Part shown: positions 6,676-13,877 of the stretch, piece after piece | Layout of the letters: every line of letters begins with the position of its first letter | How positions within the stretch are numbered: position 1 is the stretch's first letter | Assembly (NCBI GenBank): GCA_020425885.1 | Contig: JAGQRA010000750.1 | Span: 1 to 14,092 of the forward strand | Source of the DNA: Planctomycetota bacterium | GTDB taxonomy: Bacteria > Planctomycetota > UBA1135 > UBA2386 | Length of the DNA stretch: 14,092 bases | Reading direction: 5' to 3' | The notes under the pieces: model-generated | What the model was told of the DNA's origin: nothing | What the model saw: only the letters and a program-made list of their open reading frames with translations | Database searches by the model: none | Made by a program: the position numbers and the translations under genes

Positions 6676-8109
6676 ATGCCACGCCAACTCATCTGTCTCG
6701 CCGCAGCCGCGCTCTGCGCCTGCGCCGATATCGACCCCGTCCTGCTGCAGCACCACGTCATCGGCGCCCGCGCCGACGGCACGGCGATCGATGTGCTCGG
6801 CTCGCGCGAGCCCCTGGTCGATGCGAAGGGCTCCTTCCACGAGCTGATGACGCAGGCCGACCTCGTCTGCGATGCCGCGGCCGCGGAGATGGCACCGGCA
6901 GACGTGACGAAGCCGAAGCGCAAGCTGCTGATCCACGTCCATGGCGGCCTCAATTCGCACGACACCGCACTCGAGTCGGCGACCAAGGCCACGCGCAAGA
7001 TGCAGAAGGAGAAGGTGTGGGCCGACTGGCACTACCCGATCTTCCTGGTCTGGCCATCGGGCCTGTTCTCGAGCTACTGGCAGAGCATCTGGACCCATCG
7101 TCGCGGCGAGGAGTGGACGCTGCTGGGGCCGATCACGATGCCGTTCGTGTTCGTCGCCGACGTCCTGACCGCCGTCGCGCGCGCGCCCAAGAACCTGGTC
7201 TACATGCTGGCGCTCGATGCCGGCACCGCGCTCGAGACCGTCGACTGGAACAGCTTCCCGACCTGGCGGCATGCGCGGCGCATCGCCGAGAACGCCGCCG
7301 CCAACGGCTTCAGCCTGCAGCTCGGTGAGCAGCGCCACAGCGGCTGGTACTACACCGGCATCGGCACGGCATACGTGCTGACGCTGCCGACCAAGCTGGT
7401 GTCCGAGCTGGTGATCGACACCATCGGCACCCACGGCTGGGAGCTGATGCTGCACCGCTGCTACAACGTCTTCCGACGACCGAGCGAGTTCGAGACCGGC
7501 AACGACACCACCCTCGAGGACCGCCCGAGCGGCGCCTTCGGCCAGTTCTTCGCCGAACTCGACCAACACATCCGCGAGCAGCGCGAACTCGGCCACGAAT
7601 ACGAGGTGACCCTGGTCGGTCACAGCATGGGCGCCATCGTCCTCAACGAGGCGCTGCGCAGCTTCCCCGATCTGCCGGTCGACCACATCGTCTACATGGC
7701 AGCGGCCTGCACCGTGCAGGACGCCCAGGATGCCGTCGTCCCCGTCGTCCTCGACCGCAAAGCGGCCGGCAAGCCGTGCACGTTCCACATGCTGACGCTG
7801 CATCCGCTGGCCGACGCTGGCGAGGCGCAGTGGTTCGTCGCCGACGTGCCGGCGCGCGGCAGCCTGCTCGAGTGGATCGACAACTGGTTCGGCAATCCGG
7901 CCAGCTCGTCACAGCGGGTGCTCGGCAAATGGGTCAACGCCGTGCGCGGCCTGCACCTGTTCGCCGCCATCAGGGACCACATGACGCTGCGCGGCTTCGG
8001 CTACGACGGCGTGCCGCCGCAGGCCCACGGCGAGTTCAACGACTGCGAGTTCTGGCGCCACTCGTTCTGGTGGCCCGAGGCGACGACCCCCACCGCGACC
8101 GGCCGCTGA
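6676..8109 (+). CDS. Lipoprotein alpha/beta hydrolase (lipase/esterase-like)
   Basis: A 477-residue protein. The ATG at 6676 has a strong Shine-Dalgarno, GGAAGGAG (6658-6665), 10 nt upstream. Residues 1-16 form a short export signal ending in LCAC, a lipobox-like site that would make Cys16 the lipidated residue (Cys at -2 is unusual). The hydrolase core shows LLIHVHGGLNSH (84-95), which would form the oxyanion-hole loop, and the nucleophile elbow GHSMG with Ser317. His451 or His462 may complete the triad. A long, mainly helical insert (about 130-300) containing W- and Y-rich segments could be a lid or membrane-contact region. The substrate cannot be told; esters or lipids at the cell envelope are plausible. 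It is divergent from the DUF5685-like gene, and its stop is 86 bp before the next operon. An open frame continues far upstream of the ATG but is only the antisense of the DUF5685-like gene. Confidence 0.88.
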   Translation: MPRQLICLAAAALCACADIDPVLLQHHVIGARADGTAIDVLGSREPLVDAKGSFHELMTQADLVCDAAAAEMAPADVTKPKRKLLIHVHGGLNSHDTALESATKATRKMQKEKVWADWHYPIFLVWPSGLFSSYWQSIWTHRRGEEWTLLGPITMPFVFVADVLTAVARAPKNLVYMLALDAGTALETVDWNSFPTWRHARRIAENAAANGFSLQLGEQRHSGWYYTGIGTAYVLTLPTKLVSELVIDTIGTHGWELMLHRCYNVFRRPSEFETGNDTTLEDRPSGAFGQFFAELDQHIREQRELGHEYEVTLVGHSMGAIVLNEALRSFPDLPVDHIVYMAAACTVQDAQDAVVPVVLDRKAAGKPCTFHMLTLHPLADAGEAQWFVADVPARGSLLEWIDNWFGNPASSSQRVLGKWVNAVRGLHLFAAIRDHMTLRGFGYDGVPPQAHGEFNDCEFWRHSFWWPEATTPTATGR

Positions 8110-8158
8110 CCGTCCCCGAGCCAAGTCGCCGCCCACGAAGTGCCGATAGCAGGGCGGT

Positions 8159-8174
8159 CCCGGCGGCGGCCGGG
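8159..8174 (+). terminator. Short GC hairpin between hydrolase gene and CotH/VTC operon
   Basis: CCCGGC and GCCGGG pair perfectly around a 4-nt loop, 50 bp after the hydrolase stop and 22 bp before the next ATG. There is no T-run. It could end the hydrolase transcript or structure the operon leader; chance is likely in DNA this GC-rich. Confidence 0.2.
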
Positions 8175-8195
8175 CGCTACCCTCCGCCCGCTGCG

Positions 8196-9404
8196 ATGCC
8201 GCGAAACCGACGCCTACGATTGCTGGCCAACCTCGCCCGGGGTCTCGGTGCGGCCGTGGCGCTGTTGGCCTTGACCACGGTAGTGGTATGGCGACAGGCG
8301 CCGGCGCTGGTCGACGACCTGCAAGACGGAGTGCGTCGTGCGCTGCTGGAGCCGGCCGTGACCGAGCATTCGCTGGCGCAGGCCGAGACCGACTCCAGCC
8401 GTCGGCGACAACGGTTCGTGGTATTGCTCGAACGGCTGGCCGCCGTGCAGTCGCGGGATCACCACAGAGACCTCGTGCGCGATTCGCATCTGCAGCTGAG
8501 CCTGCTGGCCGAGGCCGCCGGCGATCAGGTCGGGGCCGCGGAGTGGATGCGTCGCGCGGTACGTTTCGACGACCACGACCTGCCGGCCATGCTGCGCCAC
8601 GCGGTGCTGCGTTGCCGTATTCCCGAGCAGCAGGTCCACGGCATGGCCACCCTGCGCCAGCTGGCGGCCCGCTACCCCGGCGACGAACGGGTCGTCACCG
8701 CGATCGTCGAACGGCTGCGCCATGATGGCGACACGCGAGGCGCGGAGGCGACGCTGGCGGCGGCGTTGCGAGCGCAGCATCCGGCGCTGTGGCGCGCGAG
8801 CACCGCTGACGGCGCGCGGATCGAACTGCTGCCGATGCGGAACGGCGAGGCCCTGCAGCTCGCCGTTCGCCTGCTGTCGCCGTGCCGCGAGCTGCACGTG
8901 CAACCACCGACGACGACCGACGACTTCGCCGCGGTCGCGGTCGAGGGCATCGACCGCGGCACCGCCAGCATCGAAGCCGATGGCACGCGGTTCACGATCC
9001 GTCTCCCGGGCGAGCTGCGATTCCCGCTCGATCTCGCCGTCGCGGCAAACGTGCGACGAAGCACACCGGCGTGGCTGCGCCGACTCGCCCTGCGCGGGTC
9101 CGAGGCCCGGGTCGAGATCGATGGCGTGGTGACGCGGCTGGCCTGGCCCGATCGCCCCCCGGACGGCGGTCACTACGATTTCGACTTCGACATCTCGATC
9201 CCGACCGGGCGGACTGCGGCAGCCGTTCACCTGGCGCTGCCGCCGCACGCGGGGCTGCGCTACCGCATCGAGAACGTCGAGAGCCAGGGCGATGATCGGC
9301 ACGCGGCGCTGCCCCTCCCAGCCGGGACCGGCCCGGAGTTCACGGTCCCGCTGCCGGCCGGCGGCGGCGTCGATCGACTCCGCATCCAGGGGGTCGTGCG
9401 ATGA
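8196..9404 (+). CDS. Membrane-anchored protein with TPR-like helices and beta-rich C-terminal half (unrecognised)
   Basis: I do not recognise this 402-residue protein. An Arg-rich N terminus (MPRNRRLR) and a hydrophobic segment at about 15-32 predict a single inside-to-outside membrane anchor. Residues about 60-195 are helical, with pairs of helices that look like TPR repeats (for example LLAEAAGDQVGAAEWMRRAV, 103-122). Residues about 205-402 are strand-rich, with regularly spaced hydrophobic residues, ending in an LRIQGVV strand, and may be one or two beta-sandwich domains. No catalytic motif is visible. Its stop overlaps the CotH gene start by 4 bp (ATGA), so the two are translationally coupled and probably act at the same place on the outer face of the membrane. 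ATG at 8196 lacks a clear ribosome-binding site but places the charged N terminus correctly before the helix. As the first gene of the operon it may be an adaptor or scaffold for the CotH protein (inference). Confidence 0.75.
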   Translation: MPRNRRLRLLANLARGLGAAVALLALTTVVVWRQAPALVDDLQDGVRRALLEPAVTEHSLAQAETDSSRRRQRFVVLLERLAAVQSRDHHRDLVRDSHLQLSLLAEAAGDQVGAAEWMRRAVRFDDHDLPAMLRHAVLRCRIPEQQVHGMATLRQLAARYPGDERVVTAIVERLRHDGDTRGAEATLAAALRAQHPALWRASTADGARIELLPMRNGEALQLAVRLLSPCRELHVQPPTTTDDFAAVAVEGIDRGTASIEADGTRFTIRLPGELRFPLDLAVAANVRRSTPAWLRRLALRGSEARVEIDGVVTRLAWPDRPPDGGHYDFDFDISIPTGRTAAAVHLALPPHAGLRYRIENVESQGDDRHAALPLPAGTGPEFTVPLPAGGGVDRLRIQGVVR

Positions 9405-12238
9405 GACGCCGATCCCGGCTGCACGACGCCTGGCAATGGAGCTGGATCGTCACCGTGCCGATCGCGATCGCGTGGTCGCTGTGGGGCATCGACACCTGGC
9501 GCCACTGGCGGCACTTCGCGACCACCTACGACGCCGGCGAGCTGTCGCCATCCCTGCGCGAGGTCGGTCGCGAACGTTGGCTGCTGATGCAGCGCCAGGC
9601 CGCGATGCCGTTCGGGCCCCACCTCGCGGGCATCGAACCCGAGCTGCAGCTGCCGAACGTCCAGCTCTTCGTCGCCGGCAGCGACCTGGCCCTGCTCGAT
9701 CGCGACCTGCCGTACTCGGGCTTCGACGACGTCACCGCGCGGCTGATCCACGACGACGGTGCGAGGAAGGTCAAGGTGCGCTACCGCGGCGATCTGCTGC
9801 CGCACTGGGCCGATGCCAAGAAGTCGTGGCGGATCAAGACCGAGGCCGACGAGCTGTTCTGTGGCATGCGCGCCTTCAACCTGATCGCGCCGAAATCAGC
9901 GAGCCAGGTCGACGACTTCCTCGGCTATCGGCTGGCCGCGCTGCTCGGTCTGATCGCGCCGCGCTGCGAACCGGTCAACCTCTTCGTCAACGGCCACAAC
10001 CGCGGCCTGCATCTGCTGACCGAGCAGCTCGACGAAGGCACCCTGCGGCGCCATGACCGCATGCCTGGCGATCTCTACCGCGGCGACCTGATCGGGCGCG
10101 ACCTGGTGCGCGGCGCCGGCGACCTCGCCTTCGAGCAGGCCGCGCAATGGACCAAGGTCGCGACCAACAACCACTACGACCTCGACAGCCGGGCGCCGCT
10201 CGAGGCGCTGCTGCAGATCGTCGCCGGACCGATCGACGCCGCCGGCCAGGCCCGGCTGGTCGAGTTGCTCGACATCGACGCCTGGGGCCGATTCGGCGCC
10301 TTCGAGCTGCTCACGCAGACGACCCAGTACGACGAACATCACAACTGGTACCTGTTCTGGGATCCGTGGCGGCGGACCTTCGAACCCGTCGTCTGGGACC
10401 CCGCCGCGTGGTCGGCCGAAAGCCGGGCCAGCGCCGAGATCGACGGCATCGCAATCGACGTCACTACCTCGCGGCTGCAGCAGTGGCTGCTGACCAACGG
10501 TGAGTTCCTCGCGGCGCGGCACCGCGCGCTGGCGACGTTCTTCGCCGAGGGCTCCGCCGACCGCTTCGACAACATCGCCCGACTCGCGTTCGCCGCGGCC
10601 CGGGCCGCGGTGGCCTGCGACCCGCAGCCGCGACCGGCCGCGTCCGACGCGATCGAGCAGGCGATGCAGGCCTGCGACGACTTCCGTCGCCACACGGCCG
10701 CGACGCTGCGGAGCGCGTACCTCGAGGCCCGGGAGCCGGTGCGCTGGTCGCGCGTCGACGGCGATCGCATCCGCCTCGAACTCGAAGGCCGCCGGCCGAT
10801 CACGGCCATCGTGCTGCGTTGCGAGCGACCCGCGCCGTCCGGCGCGACGACCGAGCTCGAGTTCCTCCGTTGCGGCGTCACCCACGCCCTCGACCTCTCC
10901 GGGGCGACGCGGCGGCGGGATCGCGAGCTCCGGATCGAGGTCGAGCTGTTCGCGCAGACCACACCGGTGCTCGGCGGCGGCGGCGACGGCCGCGGCCATC
11001 GGCAACCATCGGTCACGACCTACGACCTCCATGTCCCCGGCCTCGACGCCGCGGTTCCCGTTGCGGTCGAGGTCGGGCGCGGGGCCATACCCGGCGGTGA
11101 TCACCTCGAGTCGGCCGAGGCGACGCCCGCTCTCGGCCGCCGCAACCTCGATCAGCTGTTCGAACCGACCCGCCCGCGGCCACCGCTACTGCCGCGCAAC
11201 CTGCGCGGCACGGTGCGGTTCGAGGGCTTCACCGAGCTCGATGGCGAGGTCACGATCGAACCCGGCACCACGATCCTGCTCGCCGAGGGCGCGTCGCTGC
11301 GCTGCCGCGGCCGCGTCACCGCGCTCGGCAGCGAGGAGCGGCCGATCCGATTCGTCCCCGAGGGCCGCGACGCGTTGCCATGGGGCACGATCGCGCTCGA
11401 CGGCGCCGGCTGCTCGGGTTCTCACCTGCGCTGGTGCGAGGTCATCGGCGGCAGCGGTCACAAGGAAGCGCTCGCCGAGTACTCCGCCATGTTCTCGATC
11501 CACGGTTGCCGCGACGTGCTCATCGAGGACTGCCGCTTCGCCGAGAACCATCGCTTCGACGATGCCGTGCACGCCGTCTACGCCGAGGTCACGTTCGACC
11601 GCGTCACCATCGAGGGCGCGCTGTCCGATGCGCTCGACTGCGACATCAGCACCGTTGTCATCAGACACTGCACGTTCGCCGCCAGCGGCAACGACGGCGT
11701 CGATCTCATGACCACCGCCGCGATCGTCCACGACTGCAACTTCGAACACAACGGCGACAAGGGCATCTCGATCGGCGAGGGCTCGCAGCTGCTCGCGGTC
11801 CGCAATCGGTTCCAGGGCTGCGGCCTGGCCTTCGAGGCCAAGGACGGCTCGGTCGCGCACGTCGCCAACTGCGCGATCCGCGGCTGCAAGCACGCGCTGA
11901 ATGCCTACAAGAAGAACTGGCGCTACGCCGGCGGCGGCACCGTGACGCTGCTCGCATCCCTGGTCAGCGACAACGGTGCGGGTCCGACCAGCGATCACTG
12001 GTCGCGGACCGTGCTCGTCGATTGCCGACTCGAGGACGAGCTCGCCGCCGAGTTCGAGCAGCAGTACGTCGATGGCAGCATGGCGCGCATGCGCAACACG
12101 GTCACGGTGGTCGACACCGGCGCCGGACCGGGGCAGCCGCTGCCGTTCCCAACGGACCTGCCGGCGCTGGCCGCAGGCGGCGACGAACTCTGGCGGTCGG
12201 TGCGGCGTGACACGCGGGGGGTGCCCGATGACCGCTGA
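9401..12238 (+). CDS. CotH kinase-like domain fused to parallel beta-helix, membrane-anchored
   Basis: 945 residues; ATG at 9401 with AGGGGG (9388-9393) 7 nt upstream. Residues 14-30 form one membrane helix after an Arg-rich start, so the rest should lie outside the cytoplasm. Residues about 85-385 match the CotH family (atypical kinases known to phosphorylate spore-coat proteins): KVKVRYRGD then KKSWRIK (123-146), FNLIAPKSASQVDDFLGYRLA (159-179, in parts), NLFVNGHNRGLHLLTEQLD (193-211), YDEHHNWYLFWDP (310-322) and VVWDPA (330-335). The usual final WDxD is WDPA here, so one Asp is replaced by Ala. Residues about 450-560 are a strand-rich linker domain with a glycine run. Residues about 600-880 are a right-handed parallel beta-helix with repeated short turns (IEDCRF, IRHCTF, VHDCNF, VANCAI). 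Such helices bind or cut polysaccharides or act as adhesins; no catalytic site was recognised. It overlaps the 402-residue gene by 4 bp and the VTC gene by 11 bp. Confidence 0.9.
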   Translation: MRRRSRLHDAWQWSWIVTVPIAIAWSLWGIDTWRHWRHFATTYDAGELSPSLREVGRERWLLMQRQAAMPFGPHLAGIEPELQLPNVQLFVAGSDLALLDRDLPYSGFDDVTARLIHDDGARKVKVRYRGDLLPHWADAKKSWRIKTEADELFCGMRAFNLIAPKSASQVDDFLGYRLAALLGLIAPRCEPVNLFVNGHNRGLHLLTEQLDEGTLRRHDRMPGDLYRGDLIGRDLVRGAGDLAFEQAAQWTKVATNNHYDLDSRAPLEALLQIVAGPIDAAGQARLVELLDIDAWGRFGAFELLTQTTQYDEHHNWYLFWDPWRRTFEPVVWDPAAWSAESRASAEIDGIAIDVTTSRLQQWLLTNGEFLAARHRALATFFAEGSADRFDNIARLAFAAARAAVACDPQPRPAASDAIEQAMQACDDFRRHTAATLRSAYLEAREPVRWSRVDGDRIRLELEGRRPITAIVLRCERPAPSGATTELEFLRCGVTHALDLSGATRRRDRELRIEVELFAQTTPVLGGGGDGRGHRQPSVTTYDLHVPGLDAAVPVAVEVGRGAIPGGDHLESAEATPALGRRNLDQLFEPTRPRPPLLPRNLRGTVRFEGFTELDGEVTIEPGTTILLAEGASLRCRGRVTALGSEERPIRFVPEGRDALPWGTIALDGAGCSGSHLRWCEVIGGSGHKEALAEYSAMFSIHGCRDVLIEDCRFAENHRFDDAVHAVYAEVTFDRVTIEGALSDALDCDISTVVIRHCTFAASGNDGVDLMTTAAIVHDCNFEHNGDKGISIGEGSQLLAVRNRFQGCGLAFEAKDGSVAHVANCAIRGCKHALNAYKKNWRYAGGGTVTLLASLVSDNGAGPTSDHWSRTVLVDCRLEDELAAEFEQQYVDGSMARMRNTVTVVDTGAGPGQPLPFPTDLPALAAGGDELWRSVRRDTRGVPDDR

Positions 12239-12977
12239 GCCGAAGACGCGGCTGCACTTCTCGCGGTTCGAGTTCAAGTACGTGCTCGATGCCAGGCTGC
12301 GCGAGGACGTCGAGGCCGAGTTGCAGCACTTCGTCGAACTGGATCCGTGGGTCGCCGGCCAGCCCGAGAACCGCTACCTCGTCCGCAGCCTCTACTTCGA
12401 CGACCGCGAGCTCACGGCCTTCCACGACAAGGTCGACGGCATGCTGACGCGCACCAAGTTCCGGCTGCGCACCTACTCCCGCGACGTCGACGCGCCGGCG
12501 CCGTGGTTCCTCGAGATCAAGGGCCGCCACAACAACCTCGTGCTCAAGCACCGCACGCCGGTGTCCGGCGAGTTCGACCGCCGCGCCAGCGGCCACGAGC
12601 TGTCGCGGCTGTTGCTGCGACATGCCGACGCGGGTCCGCTGCGCTCCGAGTTCGAGTTCCAGTTGTTCCGGCGCCAGATCGAACCGATCGTGTTGATCGA
12701 CTACGTGCGTCGCCCCTACATCAGCAAGTTCGATCCCGAGTTTCGCCTCACGTTCGACGCCGGCCTGACCGCGACCGAGACCGACACCGTGTTCCCCGAC
12801 CAGACGGCCCGCCGCCGCGACGTGATGTGCGGCTACACCGTCATGGAAGTGAAGTTCCGCCACCACGTGCCGTCGTGGTTCCACCGCATCCTCCAGGCCT
12901 ACGAACTGCGACGCCGATCGGTCTCCAAGATCTGCGCCGGCACCGAAGCGCTCGGACTGGCCAGAGACCCCAGTTAG
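12228..12977 (+). CDS. VTC-domain protein (polyphosphate polymerase-like)
   Basis: A 249-residue protein made of a single VTC domain (PF09359). In yeast Vtc4 this tunnel-shaped domain makes polyphosphate from ATP at the cytoplasmic face of a membrane. The basic tunnel-lining motifs are present: R13, E15 and K17 in SRFEFKYVL; VRSLYFDD (52-59); K77, R79 and R81 in TKFRLRTYS; E96, K98 and R100 in LEIKGR; K107 and R109 in LKHR; R161 and R162 in YVRRPY; E207 and K209 in MEVKF; and the closing RSVSKICAG (230-238). There is no signal peptide or membrane helix, so it is cytoplasmic and probably docks to the DUF4956 protein encoded next. The ATG at 12228 lies inside the end of the CotH gene (11-bp overlap), with a G-run 6 nt upstream serving as ribosome-binding site. 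Triphosphatase or related phosphate-transfer activity is an alternative for this fold. Confidence 0.93.
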   Translation: MTAEPKTRLHFSRFEFKYVLDARLREDVEAELQHFVELDPWVAGQPENRYLVRSLYFDDRELTAFHDKVDGMLTRTKFRLRTYSRDVDAPAPWFLEIKGRHNNLVLKHRTPVSGEFDRRASGHELSRLLLRHADAGPLRSEFEFQLFRRQIEPIVLIDYVRRPYISKFDPEFRLTFDAGLTATETDTVFPDQTARRRDVMCGYTVMEVKFRHHVPSWFHRILQAYELRRRSVSKICAGTEALGLARDPS

Positions 12978-12981
12978 TACC

Positions 12982-13692
12982 ATGCTCACGACCTGCCTCA
13001 CCCAACTGCCCCAGGGTCTCGGTCAGCCGATCGGCCAGACCCAGACCGTGCTCGGGGTCTACGACATCCTGCTCCACACCGGCATCGCCGCCGCGGCCGG
13101 CCTCGTGCTCGCCCTGGTCTATCGCCAGACCCACAAGGGGCTGTCCTACTCGCAGTCGTTCACCCAGACCCTGGTCTTCATCGCCGTCATCGTCGCGTTG
13201 GTGATGATGACGGTCAGCAACTCGCTGGCGACGGCGTTCACGCTGGTCGGCGCGCTGTCGATCATCCGCTTCCGCACCGTGGTCAAGGACACGCGGGACA
13301 CCGCCTTCGTTTTCGCCTCGCTGGCGCTCGGGATCGCCGCCGGGCGCGGCATGTGGGACCTGGTCGCGATCGGCGGCGGCGCCATCTGCGTGCTCGCCCT
13401 GATCCTCTATGCCACCAACTTCGGCGCGGTCTACAAGAGCGAGTTCATCCTGCGCTTCACCTTCGATCAGGATCAGGACAGCGCCGGTTACCTCGATCGC
13501 ATCGCCGAGTTCGCGCGGCGCTCGAACATGCTCCACATCGAGCCGTCCGGCGATGGCAGCAGCCTGCGCCTGACCTACGACATCGCGCTGCGCAAGGACC
13601 AGACGGCCGAGGCGCTGTCGGCCGCGCTGGGGCGGGTCGATGGCGTGCGTGACGTAGTGCTGATCGTCAGCAAGAACGACGTCGACTACTGA
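12982..13692 (+). CDS. DUF4956 membrane protein
   Basis: A 236-residue protein of the DUF4956 family (PF16316). Hydrophobic segments at about 33-47, 63-79, 82-93, 107-121 and 126-145 form a compact membrane domain. The family signature LVGALSIIRFRTVVKDTRDTAF sits at about 88-109 (shown in parts: GALSIIRFR and KDTRDTAF). Residues about 150-236 are soluble and read as strand-helix-strand-strand-helix-strand, a ferredoxin/ACT-like order. The function is unknown; genes of this family recur beside VTC-domain genes, so a role as membrane partner or conduit for the VTC product is a reasonable inference. ATG at 12982 follows the VTC stop by 4 bp. It is the last gene of the operon; a long hairpin with a GAGA loop starts 23 bp after its stop. 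Confidence 0.92.
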   Translation: MLTTCLTQLPQGLGQPIGQTQTVLGVYDILLHTGIAAAAGLVLALVYRQTHKGLSYSQSFTQTLVFIAVIVALVMMTVSNSLATAFTLVGALSIIRFRTVVKDTRDTAFVFASLALGIAAGRGMWDLVAIGGGAICVLALILYATNFGAVYKSEFILRFTFDQDQDSAGYLDRIAEFARRSNMLHIEPSGDGSSLRLTYDIALRKDQTAEALSAALGRVDGVRDVVLIVSKNDVDY

Positions 13693-13714
13693 TGCGGAGA
13701 AGGTGGCGGCTCGG

Positions 13715-13761
13715 GCCGCTGCGCAGGAGCTGACGCGCCGAGAGGCGCGCAGCTCAGCGGC
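13715..13761 (+). terminator. Three-part hairpin with GAGA tetraloop after the operon
   Basis: GCCGCT (13715-13720) pairs with AGCGGC (13756-13761), GAGCTG with CAGCTC, and CGCGCC with GGCGCG. This makes eighteen base pairs interrupted by a one-base bulge and a 6-nt one-sided bulge, and closed by a GAGA (GNRA-type) tetraloop at 13740-13743. The position just behind the last operon gene suggests transcription termination or 3'-end protection. There is no T-run, so it would not be a classical intrinsic terminator. Confidence 0.5.
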
Positions 13762-13807
13762 GGGAGGCTGGGTCGAGATCCTGGGTGGGATGCCGGGGCG
13801 ATTCGAG

Positions 13808-13832
13808 TCGAGAGTCACCGACGGATTCTCGA
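13808..13832. repeat. Inverted repeat upstream of the Rpn-family gene
   Basis: TCGAGAGTC and GATTCTCGA pair over nine positions (one G-T wobble) around a 7-nt loop. It lies just upstream of a possible -10 box (TGTAAC, 13840-13845), where an operator would be expected. Whether it is an operator, part of a terminator or chance cannot be told from one copy. Confidence 0.35.
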
Positions 13833-13853
13833 AGAGACCTGTAACGCCCGGCG

Positions 13854-13877
13854 ATCGCAGGACACGGAGCCTGCGAT
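13854..13877 (+). promoter_or_regulatory. Hairpin enclosing ribosome-binding site and start codon of the Rpn gene
   Basis: ATCGCAGG (13854-13861) and CCTGCGAT (13870-13877) are perfect reverse complements. The 8-nt loop between them contains the Shine-Dalgarno GGAG (13866-13869), and the last two bases of the right arm are the AT of the ATG start. In RNA this would hide the start codon and constrain the ribosome-binding site, which would lower translation. Confidence 0.6.

Noticed and set aside
10965..10995. GC-rich glycine-coding run within the CotH gene as a possible repeat or regulatory site
   Set aside because: It fits a flexible Gly linker (about 525-532) between domains and shows no independent repeat structure.
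11186..12277. Long minus-strand open frame opposite the beta-helix
   Set aside because: It has no recognisable domain and lies antisense to a well-supported beta-helix coding region in a coupled operon.
13838..13861. SOS-box-like CTG...CAG upstream of the Rpn gene
   Set aside because: The spacing between the half-sites does not fit known LexA boxes, and the CAG is part of the hairpin arm.
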